NCBI GenBank assembly: GCA_036897485.1
Contig: JAYMTF010000029.1
Location: 1-64,000 of the forward strand
DNA length: 64,000 nucleotides
DNA from: Pelargonium nanum
Taxonomy: Eukaryota; Streptophyta; Magnoliopsida; Geraniales; Geraniaceae
Direction: 5' to 3'
Part shown: in pieces, positions 26,588-40,089 of the stretch
Position numbering within the stretch: position 1 is the first letter of the stretch
Layout of the letters: each line of letters opens with the position of its first letter
Made by a program: the position numbers and the translations under genes
Notes under the pieces: generated by a model
Database searches by the model: none
What the model was told of the DNA's origin: nothing
Seen by the model: the letters and a program-made list of their open reading frames with translations, nothing else

Positions 26588-29500
26588 TCAGGTATCAAAA
26601 TCACCTTTGATTTGACCAGACTGAGAGGTGAGTTCAGGAACAGTTGATACTGACTTCATGTTTGCCATAGAGATCGGAGTCAACGGAGGAGAAACAATTT
26701 CATCAGCCTTGTCTGTAACTTGAGAAGGCTCCAAAAGCTTTGTAACATGTAATGCAGCTGCTCTATGACTACGTGATGGTATGGAGAAACTCCGAGGGAC
26801 AACCAAGGGAGGAGTTGGAAGTGGAGAAGCTGCATTGAATGCCATTGACGGGGTTCTATTTGTTACAGGAGGTTCTTGATTTCTGAAGGCCAAGGGAGCA
26901 GAGTGACCAACCAAACTAGTAGGTTTTGCAGGCTTGGAAGCGAAACGATCAGGGGGCCTAGGAAGCTCGTGAAGCTCACTTATTTTGGGGGAGGAAACAA
27001 ATGGAGGTGAAGCAGTTGGGGATATTTTTGGAGATGAAGAAGGTTGATGAACTGGGGCACTAGATGGCATTCCAGAAACCAGTTGAGGGGAATCAGCAGG
27101 AACAATGGGACCATTGGCAGATGTAACAAGCTTTGATGACCATGGTTTACTAGTTAATGGGCCAGAGAAAGCTTGTCGTTTAATTTTTTTGGAGTCAGAT
27201 GCGTTTGACATGTCAAGCTTTGGAGGTGAAAGTCCACCTGACAAAGGAAGGGGAAGTCGGCTAGAGACATTATCACCATCACTTTCTTTAAGTACCGACT
27301 GTACTTTTAAAACGGTGCCACCAGAGAAGTTATTATCCCCTGAATCTTTGTCAGGCTTCTTTTGTTCCAATGGAGTAGAAAACCACAAATTATGGCCAAC
27401 ATGGCTTGTCGGCCTTGTGCGAGGAACTGAAGTACTTGTTCTTGAAGAACTTGGACCCCTTACATCAATAGGTGTTGGTAGAACATATGTATTCAACTTC
27501 CTTGACGATGGTTGAACTTGCCTTGCTTTTTCAGATAGTTCAAACTTCTTTTCTGCTATTATTGGTGCCGAGTGACTGACTACTCTAGGTTCCCGACCCC
27601 AGCCATGGGAATCGCCTTGGTTTTTGTCTATATTTACCTACGTCCAGAAAAATCAGAATATATTTTAGAAACTGAAGCTTATTTTACTTCCGCCGCCTCA
27701 AAGCATCCAAACTTCAGAGCCAATCACAAAAAGGGCAAACAAGGATCAACGCAACGAAAGATTCAAGGATACATAATGCCTTTGCAACATTGCATGGAGT
27801 TTCCAGCCATTTTATATTTTGATGCTTGCTTTATCTAATTTATAAATCTGCCTAGTGCCTATAAAGACATAATGTTATACATTATCAATTACAACACATC
27901 CAGAGGACCAGAACAGTACAAAGGTATCTGGTAACCAATATCAATATGCATTCTCTGATTGGTAAACAGACTCCTAACAAAAATATCATAAGCAAAGTTC
28001 AACAAAAACATAAACAATCAAGAGTGTCAGTTTTACTAATGAATGTGCGGGATTATACCTCAGCATTTTCTACTGTTGAAGTTTGGGGAAACAAGACGCC
28101 TACTTGATCCACCTAAAGAATATGATACCATATCAAAGGTTAAAAAGAAATATATAGACATTATGAATCACAATTCAAGTTCGGGATATGATAAAAGTAT
28201 CAAATAGCAAATGTTCATATCAGTGGATATTTACATAATGTCTGAATAAATTGTCCCCATCCCAATCTTTACAAAGAGTATAAAATAATATTGTTTTTCG
28301 CTGTGTGTTCTATATAGATCATCCAGTATCATTAATGCAATTCAGAAACTGATGAAATTAAGCAAAAAGTATCTACCGATTTCTAGCAAAGGAGAACTAC
28401 TATGGGATATCCCAATGAAAATATGGACTATTTTGGTCGGACTTGACTGTAGGAACATTTCAACACCATTTATCATACATTTTGACATGTGTATTATGAT
28501 ACCCCTCCCCCTGTCAAATAGATATAGATATAACTAAACAATATCTAGGGCAATAGTATGCTAATTTTTCATAAAAAGAAAAGCTGCAATGTTAATCACC
28601 TCCATTGAATTCGTGGATGTAGAAGTAGCATCAACCCCTTGCTTATTACGTCTATAGTCAAAACTCAACTCCCCATCTTCATTGCCATCATAGTGATTCT
28701 CACTATCACCCTCATTATCTTCCCTATCATCATCTTCAAGACCACTGAAATGGTAATCAATATGTTGCACTTTTGTCACAAGCTTAATGTGAGGATCAAC
28801 AGCCTCAAGTGATTTAAGTCCCTTGCGGAAGAAATTCAACTGAGTTCAAAGCAGGAAAATTAGTGAAAAACAATGTGTTAATATCCAACTTATAAGTAGA
28901 TACTTGAAATAAATAAATAAAACTCCAAAGGACACAAAACCTGTGCAGCATGGTGACGAGCTGCCTGCGTCAAAAGACTCCTGGACTGCCCTTGCTTCAA
29001 TGATTTCAATCGAAAAACACACAAGGTTGCCTCCTCATCAAACTCGTCATGAGCTGCTTGCATTTGTTGAGAAGAAAAACTTTCACCTTTCCCGCCTTTC
29101 GATCTTCCCTTTTCTTTATGTTGCGCTATCATGTATTCATATACATTTCTGAAGATCATGTACTGAATTTAGAGGAAACTTACTTAAAATAAAAGAAAAA
29201 TGTGTTAAAGTGTCAAGGTCCAAACCTTTTCTCATCACATTGCCGCTTCATTTCCTGAATCGAAAAACAAAAGAAACCCTAATGAGCATAAATTAGTAAA
29301 TTACACCATAATACTTGGTTAGCAGGCAAAGAACTAAGGATGGAAGATCTCATCATACAGTTAACCACTTAACCTTCGCAAATGTGTACAGAAATCATAT
29401 CTAGCCCAAGTTCTTAGTTCTTTCATCAACATTTATTAGTACTGAGTTTCCTAACTCCAGACCTATTTCACTTGTATTTATTGCTTCAGCATGGTAGGAT

Positions 29501-31911
29501 GGATAGAGCCATGGATTTATGAGCAGCAAACAGGAGCAAAAACTCAGCCTTTAAGAGTCAATGAAGGTCTGATCTATACCCAACACTATGTGATATGCAC
29601 AAGTATAGAGTGAAAGGTGAAAATGTCAAATAGATAAGGGTTGAATTAAACATAATAGCTTAGACAAGCCAATATGAATAAACATATTGACAACTGTAGC
29701 AACAATAATGACTTTGATGACAACTAAGTTACAAAATTGAAATGATAAATAACAGTCAAATTATTGAGTCATGTAAACAAACCTCAACTGTTCGAAGTTC
29801 ATTCAAAAGAGACTCTGATGGGTTTGTAATTGTCAGGAATATATGTGAGCGCTGGAAAATATTAATTAATAAGTCAATTCAAATAGAATATATTAGAATA
29901 TGCTAATATCACTCAGAAAAATAATATCTAAGAAACACTCACATAACTATCAACCAGTTTCTGAAGTTCTAACTGCACTTGTCCCAACATCGATAAGACT
30001 CTACCTGTGTATGCAAGTTGGCAATCAAAGCACATCCAATAAGTAATTTGAACTATTGATTTAAACTAAAATTGTAATTTGGAAATAGGGCAACTAGGTG
30101 ATAAAAGAGTCACACAAGTACAAATGCATGTCAGATTCTTAAAGTACAAATGTTTGTTTTTATTAATGTACAAATCAATGAATCAATTGACAGCCATTTG
30201 TGAAGCTTTTCAGATTCTTAAAGTTTCCATATATCAATAACTAAGCATACCATAAAAATCTCAGCAAACTTCTACAGAGCACGTCTTCAAGAATTATATA
30301 TCTCACAACCTAGATGTTCAAACATCAATTCACTTACCACTTTCTTTGTTATCGTGTAATGCAGTTTTCTCGAGTAGACAAGCACCCATTTCTCGTAGTG
30401 ACTCTGAGAATTCTGGAAACAAGGAATATGAACAATATGATATGGCATTAGACTCATCAGCTGAAAATGTTAGACTACAAAGATTCTGTACGGGTTCAAT
30501 AATTAAATTACAACTGCAGTTGGCAAGGGATCATGTAATCCTGGAAAACCTGTGAACTTTTAGCAGCCACTGTATGGTTGTTTGATGGAATTTGACAGGC
30601 ATCATTTATGTTTTGTGTAATGCTTTCTAAGCAAATAAAACATTGTGAACACTGAACAAAGATATTTATCATTGAGAGTTGCTGTCACAAATTTTGAGAT
30701 ATAAGCCTATTGTGACTTAGCATGCATTTATTCTATATCTATGACAATTTTCAGAATGCTCTTCAGTGGGTAGGGACGTATATCATGTATGGATATTGGA
30801 TATACACTAAATTTGATTGTGAACTCAACAGGAAATTATAGGATAGAGCTCCACAGAAACATGTTTATTAGACTTGCACTGTAACTTCATTTATGCTATC
30901 TTTTATAAGTCCTTAGACTAATTATTATTTCAAAAATGAATGGTAGTTGTGGTGGGAAAAGAAATCTTTACAATTTGCAAACCTACTTATCAAGTTGCAA
31001 TTTATGAAATTTAACTTCAAAACTGCTAATTACAAGAACATCAAAGTCGCCCAAAAAACAACTTATGTGATAATAAAATAACAGAAAATAAGTAAAATGT
31101 GTACCATATGCACTGTTTGCTGTTGCCGCAGCTGCCGAAAGCAGACTGTCATAGCAATCTCTCATGTTTTGCATGTCCTGTAAAACAGAAGGATTTAGAT
31201 TATTAGAACCCGAAAAAAAGTGAGAGACTAGTTAGCAACTTGACCCTAAGCAGTCGGTAGAGCAGATGAAAAGAGCACCTAATTAGAAAGTTTGTGAGAA
31301 TCAAATATAAATCAAACCACACCAATCTCTTCAAACAATCATCAATTGCAAAGATTTTTCTTCTGGCATTACTCTACTTTAGAAAATTTCAAACTTACAC
31401 TGCGATGTACATTAACAAAACAGCATTTCGAACCCAAATATGAAATACATACATGCCTTCCTAGTAGATTTTCTTCTCTTTGTGACATTTCTCACTCCAT
31501 TTAACACTTACAAACCCATTCTTCCGCCTCGAATCACAACATTTTTTCTCTAACAGTCACAATTCACATAAGTTTACAACGATATGAAGTCTAGAACCAC
31601 ATAAAATGATTGTATAAATCCAAGCCACCTTCAAGCCCACATTTGAGAGCAATAGTTTTACAAATTAATCAACTAAAACCGAAAATTGCCTTTAATTTGA
31701 GTAATTCACAACATCTGCATCTACTCTACTTCACATGAACTGAGATTAGAAGGTGATACGAAGCAATGTAAAGTTAAAAGCCCTAACAATGAAGTACCTG
31801 AGCAGCCTGAGCGAGCTCATCCAACTGAGCCAACGGTAGAAAGTCTATCTTGTCCTTGGCATCGCTCTTGTGCAGCGCAAATTTCCGCAGTTTGCCCAGT
31901 GAAGACTTCAT
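26588..31911 (-). CDS. BAR-like, hydroxyproline-rich protein (At2g33490 family)
   Basis: Ten exons on the minus strand: 31911-31798, 31177-31105, 30412-30338, 30004-29943, 29851-29783, 29254-29226, 29148-28941, 28839-28600, 28112-28059, 27637-26588; 657 residues. The start MKSSLGKLRKFALHKSDAKD and the helical first 240 or so residues, including MKRQCDEKR-NVYEYMIAQHKEKGRSKGGK and LTQAARHHAAQLNFFRKGLKSLE, are the family's BAR/AH-like membrane-binding half. An acidic stretch (EDDDREDNEGDSENHYDGNEDGE) follows. The last exon codes for a long Pro/Ser-rich tail that gave the family its 'hydroxyproline-rich' name. BAR domains form curved dimers on membranes. The cargo or partner of this plant family is not known to me. 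There is no signal peptide, so cytosolic membrane association is more likely than a wall protein. Confidence 0.9.
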
Positions 31912-32237
31912 ATTCCACAAACCCTAACGCAATGGCCGGTTCCGGAGAATTTGGCGAAAGAAAAATCAGAAAGAGCTTTTCGGTTTCTTCTTGGAACCCA
32001 GAATTGCGAAGCACAGTGATGTAGAGCTTTTAAAATTGCAGAGAAGAGTAAGAGATTAGCGAATCGATATCTCCACCGGCATTGAAGGAGCTCCGATTGT
32101 GAGTAAAGGTCAAAAAGAGTGGAAGCAGATCAAAGAAAAAAGTGAGGGAACGGGAAGAATGAGGAAATAAACAGCGGAAAAAGGGGATAATTCTAACGTC
32201 ACTGCCCAAAGTGAGAAAGTACGCGCTGACTGAGTGA

Positions 32238-32243
32238 CACGTG
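32238..32243. promoter_or_regulatory. G-box/ABRE core upstream of the BAR-like gene
   Basis: CACGTG in the context GACACGTGCA, about 330 bp upstream of the start codon. A second ACGTGTC element lies at about 32401-32407. Both are classic bZIP/bHLH binding cores; use by this gene is inference. Confidence 0.4.
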
Positions 32244-32419
32244 CAAGGGATCGGTAATCTGGTAATTGGAAAATGACGAGAACGGTGAATCGCCTGATCC
32301 GACGACTGTTGTGATGACAGATGGCGAGCATTGGGGGCGAGTAAAGTGACTGCGAGTACAGAGGAGCGGTACACTGGCAAGCCAGATCCTCTCTCGCTTA
32401 CGTGTCACGACTGTTTATG

Positions 32420-34330
32420 TAAGTTTGAACTTAGTTTGAATTTAGTTCTAATTCTTAACATTACTGCAACTTTTTTAGACATGAACGCAATTAATTTTGA
32501 ACTTGTATGAAATTTCACTTACACATCGTCTTAATCTTTAATACAATTGAGTTAAAAAAAAATATAAGTTTCGTTCTTATGTTTTTTGAGGTTTCTCTGC
32601 ATCAATGGTCCTTATGTTTTTTGAGATCTCTCTTATGGTCTCGTGCATTTTGGATCAACAATGCTAATGCTCTAACACTAGTGATGAATTAATTAGTAAT
32701 CATTTTGCTTAAATTTTAATCATTAGCGTCGATGATCCATATGTTATGAATGTATTTACAAGTTCATGCCTTTTGTACATTTTTCCTCGGACAATTAATT
32801 TGAAATTCAATTTATATTTAGTATTTTACGTGGTATTCAACATAATTAACTATATTGAATATGTGATACAAATGTCAAATCTGTTATAAATTTTAATAGT
32901 ATTAAGTTGAAATCCCCTTTGTCTTTTTTATTATAAAGGAAGGCCACAGCTGAGCTAGCACATTTATTCTGTGTTTATTCACAACAATCCCCATAGGCAT
33001 AAATTAATGATTTTATGGTAGCATTGGGAAATTTGGGAAACTTGATAGAGCATTTTGGGAAATTTGGGACATGTAGTAGTGGAAAAACTAAGTTTTTAGC
33101 TTACGACAAAATGGTGTTAATCCTGGTAGAATTGAAAATGATTGATGAGAAAGCGATATATGCAAGATATTAATTGTTGTTCAAAGTTTGAATTTTAAAG
33201 GAGACTTGTTTTGGTCAAAAAGCTGGCGTGTTGCTTTAAGAACCAGCAACAGCAACAGCAACTGCAAAACATATATTGAGCCGCCTTTTCAACTGTGCTT
33301 ATTTTAGATTTGCAAGCTTTCTTATTATAATGGTCGGTACCAGCCAGCTCCATCTATTGAATTTCTTCTAGTTTTAATGAAAAAGTTGAAAATCTTAAAC
33401 TCCGTTTTGTTTATTTTTTCTCATAATTACTTATTTCAGTCTCTCATGCTATGAAAATAAGCCATTTATTTCAAACTGCGTTATCCATGTTGAGCTGAAT
33501 TGTATTTGTGGTGGCCTACAAAACAAAAGTCAATTATGCTACACTACACTAATTTATTTGTGTGGATACACCAAGTAGGAATAAGGTAATGGCATACGAG
33601 AGTTTAAATTTTCGTCTTAAAACATACAGTAGAACATATAATCTATGTTTTAGAATATTGAGTGAGGTATTTATGTTTTCATAATGCTAACTTTTTTAAT
33701 TTTTTTAACTTAGAATGACATTTTATCCTTATCAACAATTTGTTAATTTTCTTCTCCAAAATTTATTGTACCAAAATTTCAAATCAAATTCCCTAATATG
33801 TGTATAGGATGACATAGTGAGCCTGAATTGGCCGAGTCAATTAAAACTCATGCATCAACTAGTTCATTGTCGGAAATGACTTGAAAGGCATCGCTTCTAA
33901 CCTTCCGCAACAATCGATTAAGGTTTTTCCACGTTTTCTTCAACAAAAAGGTGAATCATTCACACATTTCGTGTAGCTAGGCAGACCTTGGTAGTCTCTC
34001 ACTTATTCTTTGTGAACGATTTATTACTTTTACGAGAGTCTGGAGTGAAGGTTGAACGTGTCTCTGTTTTGTTTGAAGTTTAAGGACAATAATTTAGGCA
34101 AATAGTTAGTTTTCATAAGCCTTCCACTCTTTTTAGCTCAAATATTTCGTATGCAGCTATAAGGTAGGTGTGTTGGTTTGTCGGATAAACGGTGCGTTGA
34201 AGGTTAACGAGTTTACTACCTAGGTATGGCACTCGGGGTAGGGAAAGAAATATGTTGTGTCTTTTGAAAGGTTTTGGTAAGAATACAAGAGTTTATTAGC
34301 GGTCGAAGCAAGAAACATCTTTCTCATGTC
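32420..34330. other. Intergenic gap
   Basis: AT-rich. A phrase CTTATGTTTTTTGAG occurs twice within 60 bp near 32580-32625. No gene recognised. Confidence 0.4.
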
Positions 34331-34339
34331 AGAAAGGGT

Positions 34340-35570
34340 TGGTTTTTAGTGCGCTTTTTAGGGTAATTTCTCTTTACCCTATGATAATGTCCTACAAACT
34401 AATGGTTACTTTATGTAATAGGACACTTGGACAATTAATCTATGGGATTAAGACCTTTATTTTAAGGTAGAAATTCATAGTTGAAAGCCACCCAAAAATG
34501 ATTGTTTAATTGGAATAATTTAATTGTAACTTATTTCATGCTAATGAGATAAATATTAAATTTGGAATCCTACATTGGTTAAAAAGAAGAAACAAGTAGT
34601 GTTTAAATACCCTTAGAATTCTAATACTATTAAACAAGTATTAGAGAGACATAACGGGTCAAGCCCACACGCGCGCTCGCCTTGCCTCGCCTCGTCACGA
34701 ACAGACGGACCGGATCGGACCGGACCGGGCGAATGTCTCGGTCGAGGCTTCTATCTTTTTTGACCCAGAACCATTGGGTTTCTGAATTATGAGATCCATG
34801 ACTTATCAAATTTTGTAACAGCCCATTAATTTGGACCGTTTTTTTTTATGCTCTGAATTTATGGCCTAGAATTAATTCATGGCTTTATGCACTTGTAACT
34901 GAAATGTCCTAGAGCCTCTATAAAAGGTTGTCCTCCCTCATTGTTCTCTACACCGAAATTATTATCAGAGTCAATCTGTGTGTTCAATTTTCTGTGGTGA
35001 GATAGTTTTTTCGTGGTGGTCCGAGTTTCGCTGGGGGTGTGCTGTGGGTAGAGGTCGCTGGAGGTGTGTTGTGGGCAGAGGTCGCTGAAGACTATCACTT
35101 CGTGCGCGGTGTAAAGCTTCGATACACAGATTATCCTGACGAGAGGATTGTCGTAGTCCCGTTGCACGTGGTAGGGAGACAATATCTTCTTAAGGCCAAC
35201 TCTATTTCTAGAGCGATATGTGGGTTCGTTCTTATTAATTTACTTTTCTGCTTTACTTTTCCTAATTTCGTTTCGCTCTATTTGTTCCCATTGTTGTTCG
35301 TTTCCGCTTTCTGTTCTCTCCTCTTTGTCGGTGCTTGTTTTCTTTTCGTGTTTTATCCTTTTTGTAAATCTGGTTTTATCTCTATTCTCAAAATTGTTAT
35401 TTGTTTCCAAAACCCTTTTTCGCTTAAACTTATTTTCAAAAACCTTGTTTTATATTTATGGGGTTCGCTTTTTTGGTTTCTTTGCATATCTATATAAATA
35501 TATTTTGTCTTGCTATCGTTTATTGTTACGTTTGTAGATTTAATTTTGTATAATTGAAATTCACGTAAAA
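34340..35570 (+). mobile_element. LTR-like fossil, probably Copia, truncated or solo
   Basis: A non-coding block with the layout of a plant Copia LTR: an AT-rich left part, a GC-rich phrase around 34655-34735, a TATA-like TATAAAAGG near 34919, and a transcribed-looking pyrimidine-rich right part. The left part (34340-34765) resembles 43690-44095. No internal coding region was seen next to it, so it looks like a solo or cut-down remnant. The ends are not certain. Old, broken. Confidence 0.5.
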
Positions 35571-36045
35571 CGTAAACACGGTTAAACTAAAATTTGGTGT
35601 GTGCCCTTAATTTGAACATTGTGTGTTTGCCCCCTTAGTATATATATATATATAAGACACAACAGAAAGGAGATTATGCTAAGCACCATTTCCCATGAAG
35701 TGTTAAACTATATATGTGGTTAGTGTTTATTTCCTCTTGTTGAGTATATGTTTCGATATTGAGATGTTGACCAATGCTTATTGGTAGGGTTATAACGGTG
35801 AGAAGAAAAATGCTTTTGAGTTTTTTTATTTAAAAAAGAGATTATAAAACTGATTAGTAAAAATGAGAGTAAGAAAAATGCTTCATTCAGTGAAAATTGA
35901 ATCGAATCATTAAACAATAAAAAATCAGGAAAAAAAATTCAAGAGAATTTAATCCAATACATGATACGCGTTCTCAACTATGGATCAAGTAATTGAGCTA
36001 ACTAAGAAATTGCTTCTTAAAAAGTCATGTCCTCGTTTGTATTGT
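35571..36045. other. Short AT-rich gap
   Basis: A (TA)n run at about 35638-35653. Nothing else seen. Confidence 0.4.
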
Positions 36046-36977
36046 TTAACGGCTCCCCCTTCTCAAAAAGTTCCTTAGCCTTGCTCTTCTCGATCCTGTC
36101 TCACATGACATTGGTTTCTTTGGCTCCTGCATCAAATAGGATGAACAATTTTATTACCAATTTAATTATTTTATACTAGAATTAATTAAAATATCCTTAA
36201 TTCATAAAAATATATATACCGTGTCGTCGGAAGATTGAAATGCAGTGTCTTCCTTTGTAAATGGATTATTTGTTTCCTCCTTCTCTCCTGCATTAGTATA
36301 TATACAGTAACGTGTTATACAACTAATTCTAAGATGTTAATAAATGATAATAATCAATGAATTAATAATTCTTTACATATATGTGTTAATGTTTGTTGAA
36401 ATCATTTAAGTGTCTCTAACATGTGTAAAAATAAAAATAAAAATGCTTAGATGACAACCATTGAAAATGAAGTCCACAAACATTAAAATATGTTAAAGAC
36501 AATTTTGCGTGTGTATTTATTTATGCACTAGTTTCTACACATATGTGTTAGCGATTGAGTTTTATGGTAAAGTGACAACGTATAAATTGCACAAAAATGA
36601 TATATTGGGCTATAATTGATTCCTAAACAATTGAGTTTGAAGTTGTATTCACCTGGGTCAACAAAGTTGTTACAATAAATTCTAAAACTTGGAGATCCTG
36701 GGAAAAAGAGGTTATATCCCTCTTGATAATTGTTTCCCTCTGAAGCCCATTTGCTCTCGATGTCCACTGATATATGATCCATTTTAACATTGCTGTTAGC
36801 ATTATTATCATGTTGATTACTAGCAGTAGCGTGTTGAAGATGCGCAATCTTATTCATAAACTCATCGGAGAAGCTCTTTCGGTTTCCGTGGCTATGATGA
36901 TCGTCCCAAGAAACAGGGCGGTTCTCACGAGAGAACGAAGCATTGTTGTGCTCGAGTCTCGAGACGCCGCAACCCAT
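36046..36977 (-). CDS. Small, probably N-myristoylated protein of unknown function
   Basis: Three exons on the minus strand: 36977-36653, 36287-36220, 36126-36046; 157 residues. The start MGCGVSRLE carries Gly2, Cys3 and Ser6, the pattern for N-myristoylation plus palmitoylation, so membrane attachment is likely. The next part is His/Asn-rich with a segment HGNRKSFSDEFMNKIAHLQHA. The middle holds NLFFPGSPSFRIYC, a phrase I associate with a small plant-specific uncharacterised family. The C-terminus is strongly basic (RRARLRNFLRRGSR) and could add membrane or nucleic-acid affinity. All three junctions keep the frame and use GT-AG signals. No enzyme motif is seen. Confidence 0.72.
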
Positions 36978-38399
36978 CGGGCCGGAAAAAAATTAGGGCA
37001 TGCAAGACGCTACTGCTAGTCCAACGGAAGAGGATAGCTACAACCTAATTCACATCTCTCAATTGCCAACCATCCTCCCTATTTCCATCATATACACAAA
37101 GCTTGTAGAGAAATTAGAGATTCCACGACTCTCATGCCTCTAATTACTCATTAAGATGAGGTTATAAACTCACCCTGTCACCCAACCAATCATGCCACCC
37201 AACATTTTGTTTTTTTAGATTTATCTAATTTCAACCCTTAACTTTGGAACTTCATTTTTGCTTTTAATACCGATCCTACTTCTAGGAGAATTGATTATAG
37301 CCTTTGAATTTTGGTCACAAAGGCACGTAAATTAGAAGGGGTGCTTCAATGATTAGCTAATTGTCATCCAAGTGTCAACCAAAAGTCCCAAGGTCCCCAA
37401 GGACCCTCAAATGCCCTGAACTAAGCTCGTGTGAGACACGATATCGAGCCATTGGACACGAGCAATGAATTTTCACAAAGTTCCAAGAGAGGCCATTCGC
37501 CCCACCAAGATGGAGTACTATTTGAAGTTTCTCGCAAGTTTTCACCTTACTCCATACTAAATTGGGCGTATCAAATTTGTTAGAAAACTTCAAGTTACAA
37601 AACAGTGTGAAGTTTGAGTTTTCCATTGGTCAATATAAAGATAAGGTGTCGTCAGTCGTGTGATATTGTGGATATGGACGCTTGCAACTAGTACTGAGAA
37701 AGTCATTAAAATTTGACATAGATTCCAATCACATAGAAAAGAAAAACGTGATGAAATTTACAAAATGATAAGGTGAAATATACATTTTACACTCTTAACT
37801 TAAAATGTATAAAAATACAGTCAAATAAAGTTTAGCTTCACTGTGTACGGATAAAGAGTTTCATGTAGAATTTAAGATAGCACCATACGTTGCCAAATTA
37901 CTATCTAGATGAACTATTTCACATTCTATCAATGTTGTATATCTTCCTCCATTTGATCTCAATGATCTTCTTTATCATGACCCAAACTCGAGGTCCTGTG
38001 TTTCTGAAGATAGAAAGCAGATGTAGCACAAGATTGACTAAGTGTAACCTATATATACATGTACTGTTAGTTATATTTCTTCTCTATGAAAAGCTGAAAT
38101 TATAATTCAAAAGTCATTCAACAAAAAAAAAAGTATTATTAAGAAGTTCTAGTATTATTATTGTGTTAGAGATCTACATAAATCAATTTTTTTATCTCTC
38201 TAAATGAACAAATTGTGTAAAAAAAATGGTCTCCAGTTACCAATTATAAATGAATTACACAAACAATAGATATTATCATTCCACAATGGTTTAATGAGGG
38301 ATAATCATTGCCCTTTACACTATTATCCCTTCATAATGGATGCCCTAAGAAAAGAAAATGATTGATACAAAGTCTTTTCTAATTTCATGACAACATAAA
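36978..38399. other. Intergenic gap
   Basis: Promoter side of the small myristoylated-protein gene. No gene, RNA or clear repeat seen. Confidence 0.4.
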
Positions 38400-38411
38400 A
38401 AGTTATTTCTA

Positions 38412-38633
38412 TACTTAATGGTAGCAGTGTAGTTGGCTACACAGGCTGCGCAATTGGGAAGAACACTGACGTTCGATACCTGCTCAACACACCTTTGGGG
38501 AGATGGATGAGCTTTAATTGTGACTTATTCTCAAATGAGAATTAATCTGGATGTGGTAAAACGGTTTAAAGAAGTCAACCGCGAGTTTGCGGAGTTGCTC
38601 AAAAGCTCCATGGTTCAGACCGAAAAGAAGAAG
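38412..38633 (+). mobile_element. tRNA-derived SINE, copy A
   Basis: About 222 bp, flanked by an exact 12-bp target duplication AAGTTATTTCTA at 38400-38411 and 38634-38645. The head has pol III promoter-like boxes: an A-box-like GTAGCAGTGTAGTTGGCTAC and a B-box-like GTTCGATACC. The tail ends in a short (AAG)-like run. Copy B at 44670-44894 matches it along its length. Confidence 0.85.
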
Positions 38634-39370
38634 AAGTTATTTCTACATTTTCCCCAAATTTTTGTATATTACTTATACATGTCATATGCTAACAATACTT
38701 AAGACATTTGAACGTACTCAAGCCATACCCACACACACAAATGAAATCATTTCGAATCATCAGATCCAAATCATCATTTTTCGATCCGGACGAAATTCGA
38801 ATTGTCACGTGTAATCAAACCAAACATAATTGCTATCAAAATGAAACCAGTCCACTTGTATCCTAACCATTCCTTGTCCTTCACCTACCAAGTCTACCAC
38901 TATCCTTGTATCCTTGTTCCCCAAATTTCTAAATCCTCAGCACATCACTATCAATATGAACAATGGTGGTTTCTTCTAATTAGTGATATTCTAGGTTCCA
39001 CAGAGAGCTGGAGTTGGAGTGTAGGCCCACTTAATTTGACAAAAATAGAGGCAACAAAGTCAGCAAACAACACCTATAGCAACTCCCATCCTTTCCTCTT
39101 CCATCTATCTTCCAAGTTTTTAATGGGTGACGTGCACATTTCTTCTAGTTTCTGCTTCTTGATTCTTTAACTACTGCCACAAGAAACCCTGGTCCTGGTC
39201 GGCCATTTTCCTGTCTTCCCTCCTATTTCACAACACAACCTCCTTTTTCATCTTTTCGGCTGAATTTAACATCACATAATAGCAATAAAAAATTACTCAA
39301 GTCTTTAAAAACTCAATGACTTGAACCAAGTAACTAACCAATCTAGAACTCCGCAATGTTTAGTTAATAT

Positions 39371-40085
39371 AATAGAATAAGATTATGGTCCCGTTCCCTC
39401 TATATTGTGGGCGGAGCCAACTGTCGAAAATAGGAGTTGCTTACCTTTGAACAGACATCAACATCAATTAAGCTAGAGTGAGTTATTGTCTATTACGCTG
39501 CCACTGTCGAACGTGGAGGGAACAATTATTTGAACTCATGCTTTAAATGTGTGTGAGATACCATTTACCACTTAACAGACATCAACATCAATCAAGCTAG
39601 TGTGGGCCCGTGCCTACTACGACCCACTCCGGTTTCCATCGTCGCTTCTATATTAGTTTTAGTTTTAATATACATCTAATCTCTTACAATAGAATAAGAT
39701 TATGGTTTTGTTCCCTCTATACAGTGGGCGGAGCTAGTTATCGAAAGTAGGGGTCACTCATCACTGAACAAACATCAACATCAGTTAAACTAGTGCGGGT
39801 CATTGCCTACTACGACGCCATTGTCGAAAGTGGAGTGGATAATTACTTGAACTCATGTTTTATACGTGTGAGTCTATGAGAGAGACCACTTACCACTTAA
39901 TAGACATCAACATCAATCAAGTTAGTGTGAGTACTCATTGCTTATTATGACGCCACGGTCGAAAGTGGTGCGTTATATGTTTGAGAAATGTCACCTACTA
40001 CTGAACAAACATCAGCATCAGTTAAGCTAGTGTGGGCCCGTGCCTACTACGAGCAATCTCGACTATATTAGTTTTAGTTCCAATC
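39371..40085. repeat. Tandem repeat block with two long units and five short subunits
   Basis: Two long units start at about 39374 and 39689; each begins AGAATAAGATTATGG and then has a GTGGGCGGAGC phrase. Within them a shorter unit built on ACATCAACATCA...AAGCTAGTG occurs at about 39451, 39575, 39768, 39899 and 40005. No open frame runs through it. Confidence 0.78.
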
Positions 40086-40089
40086 TCTT

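Noticed and set aside
35039-35537. Open frames of 152 and 105 codons
   Set aside because: They lie in the pyrimidine-rich right part of an LTR-like fossil and read as low-complexity hydrophobic strings rather than a protein family.
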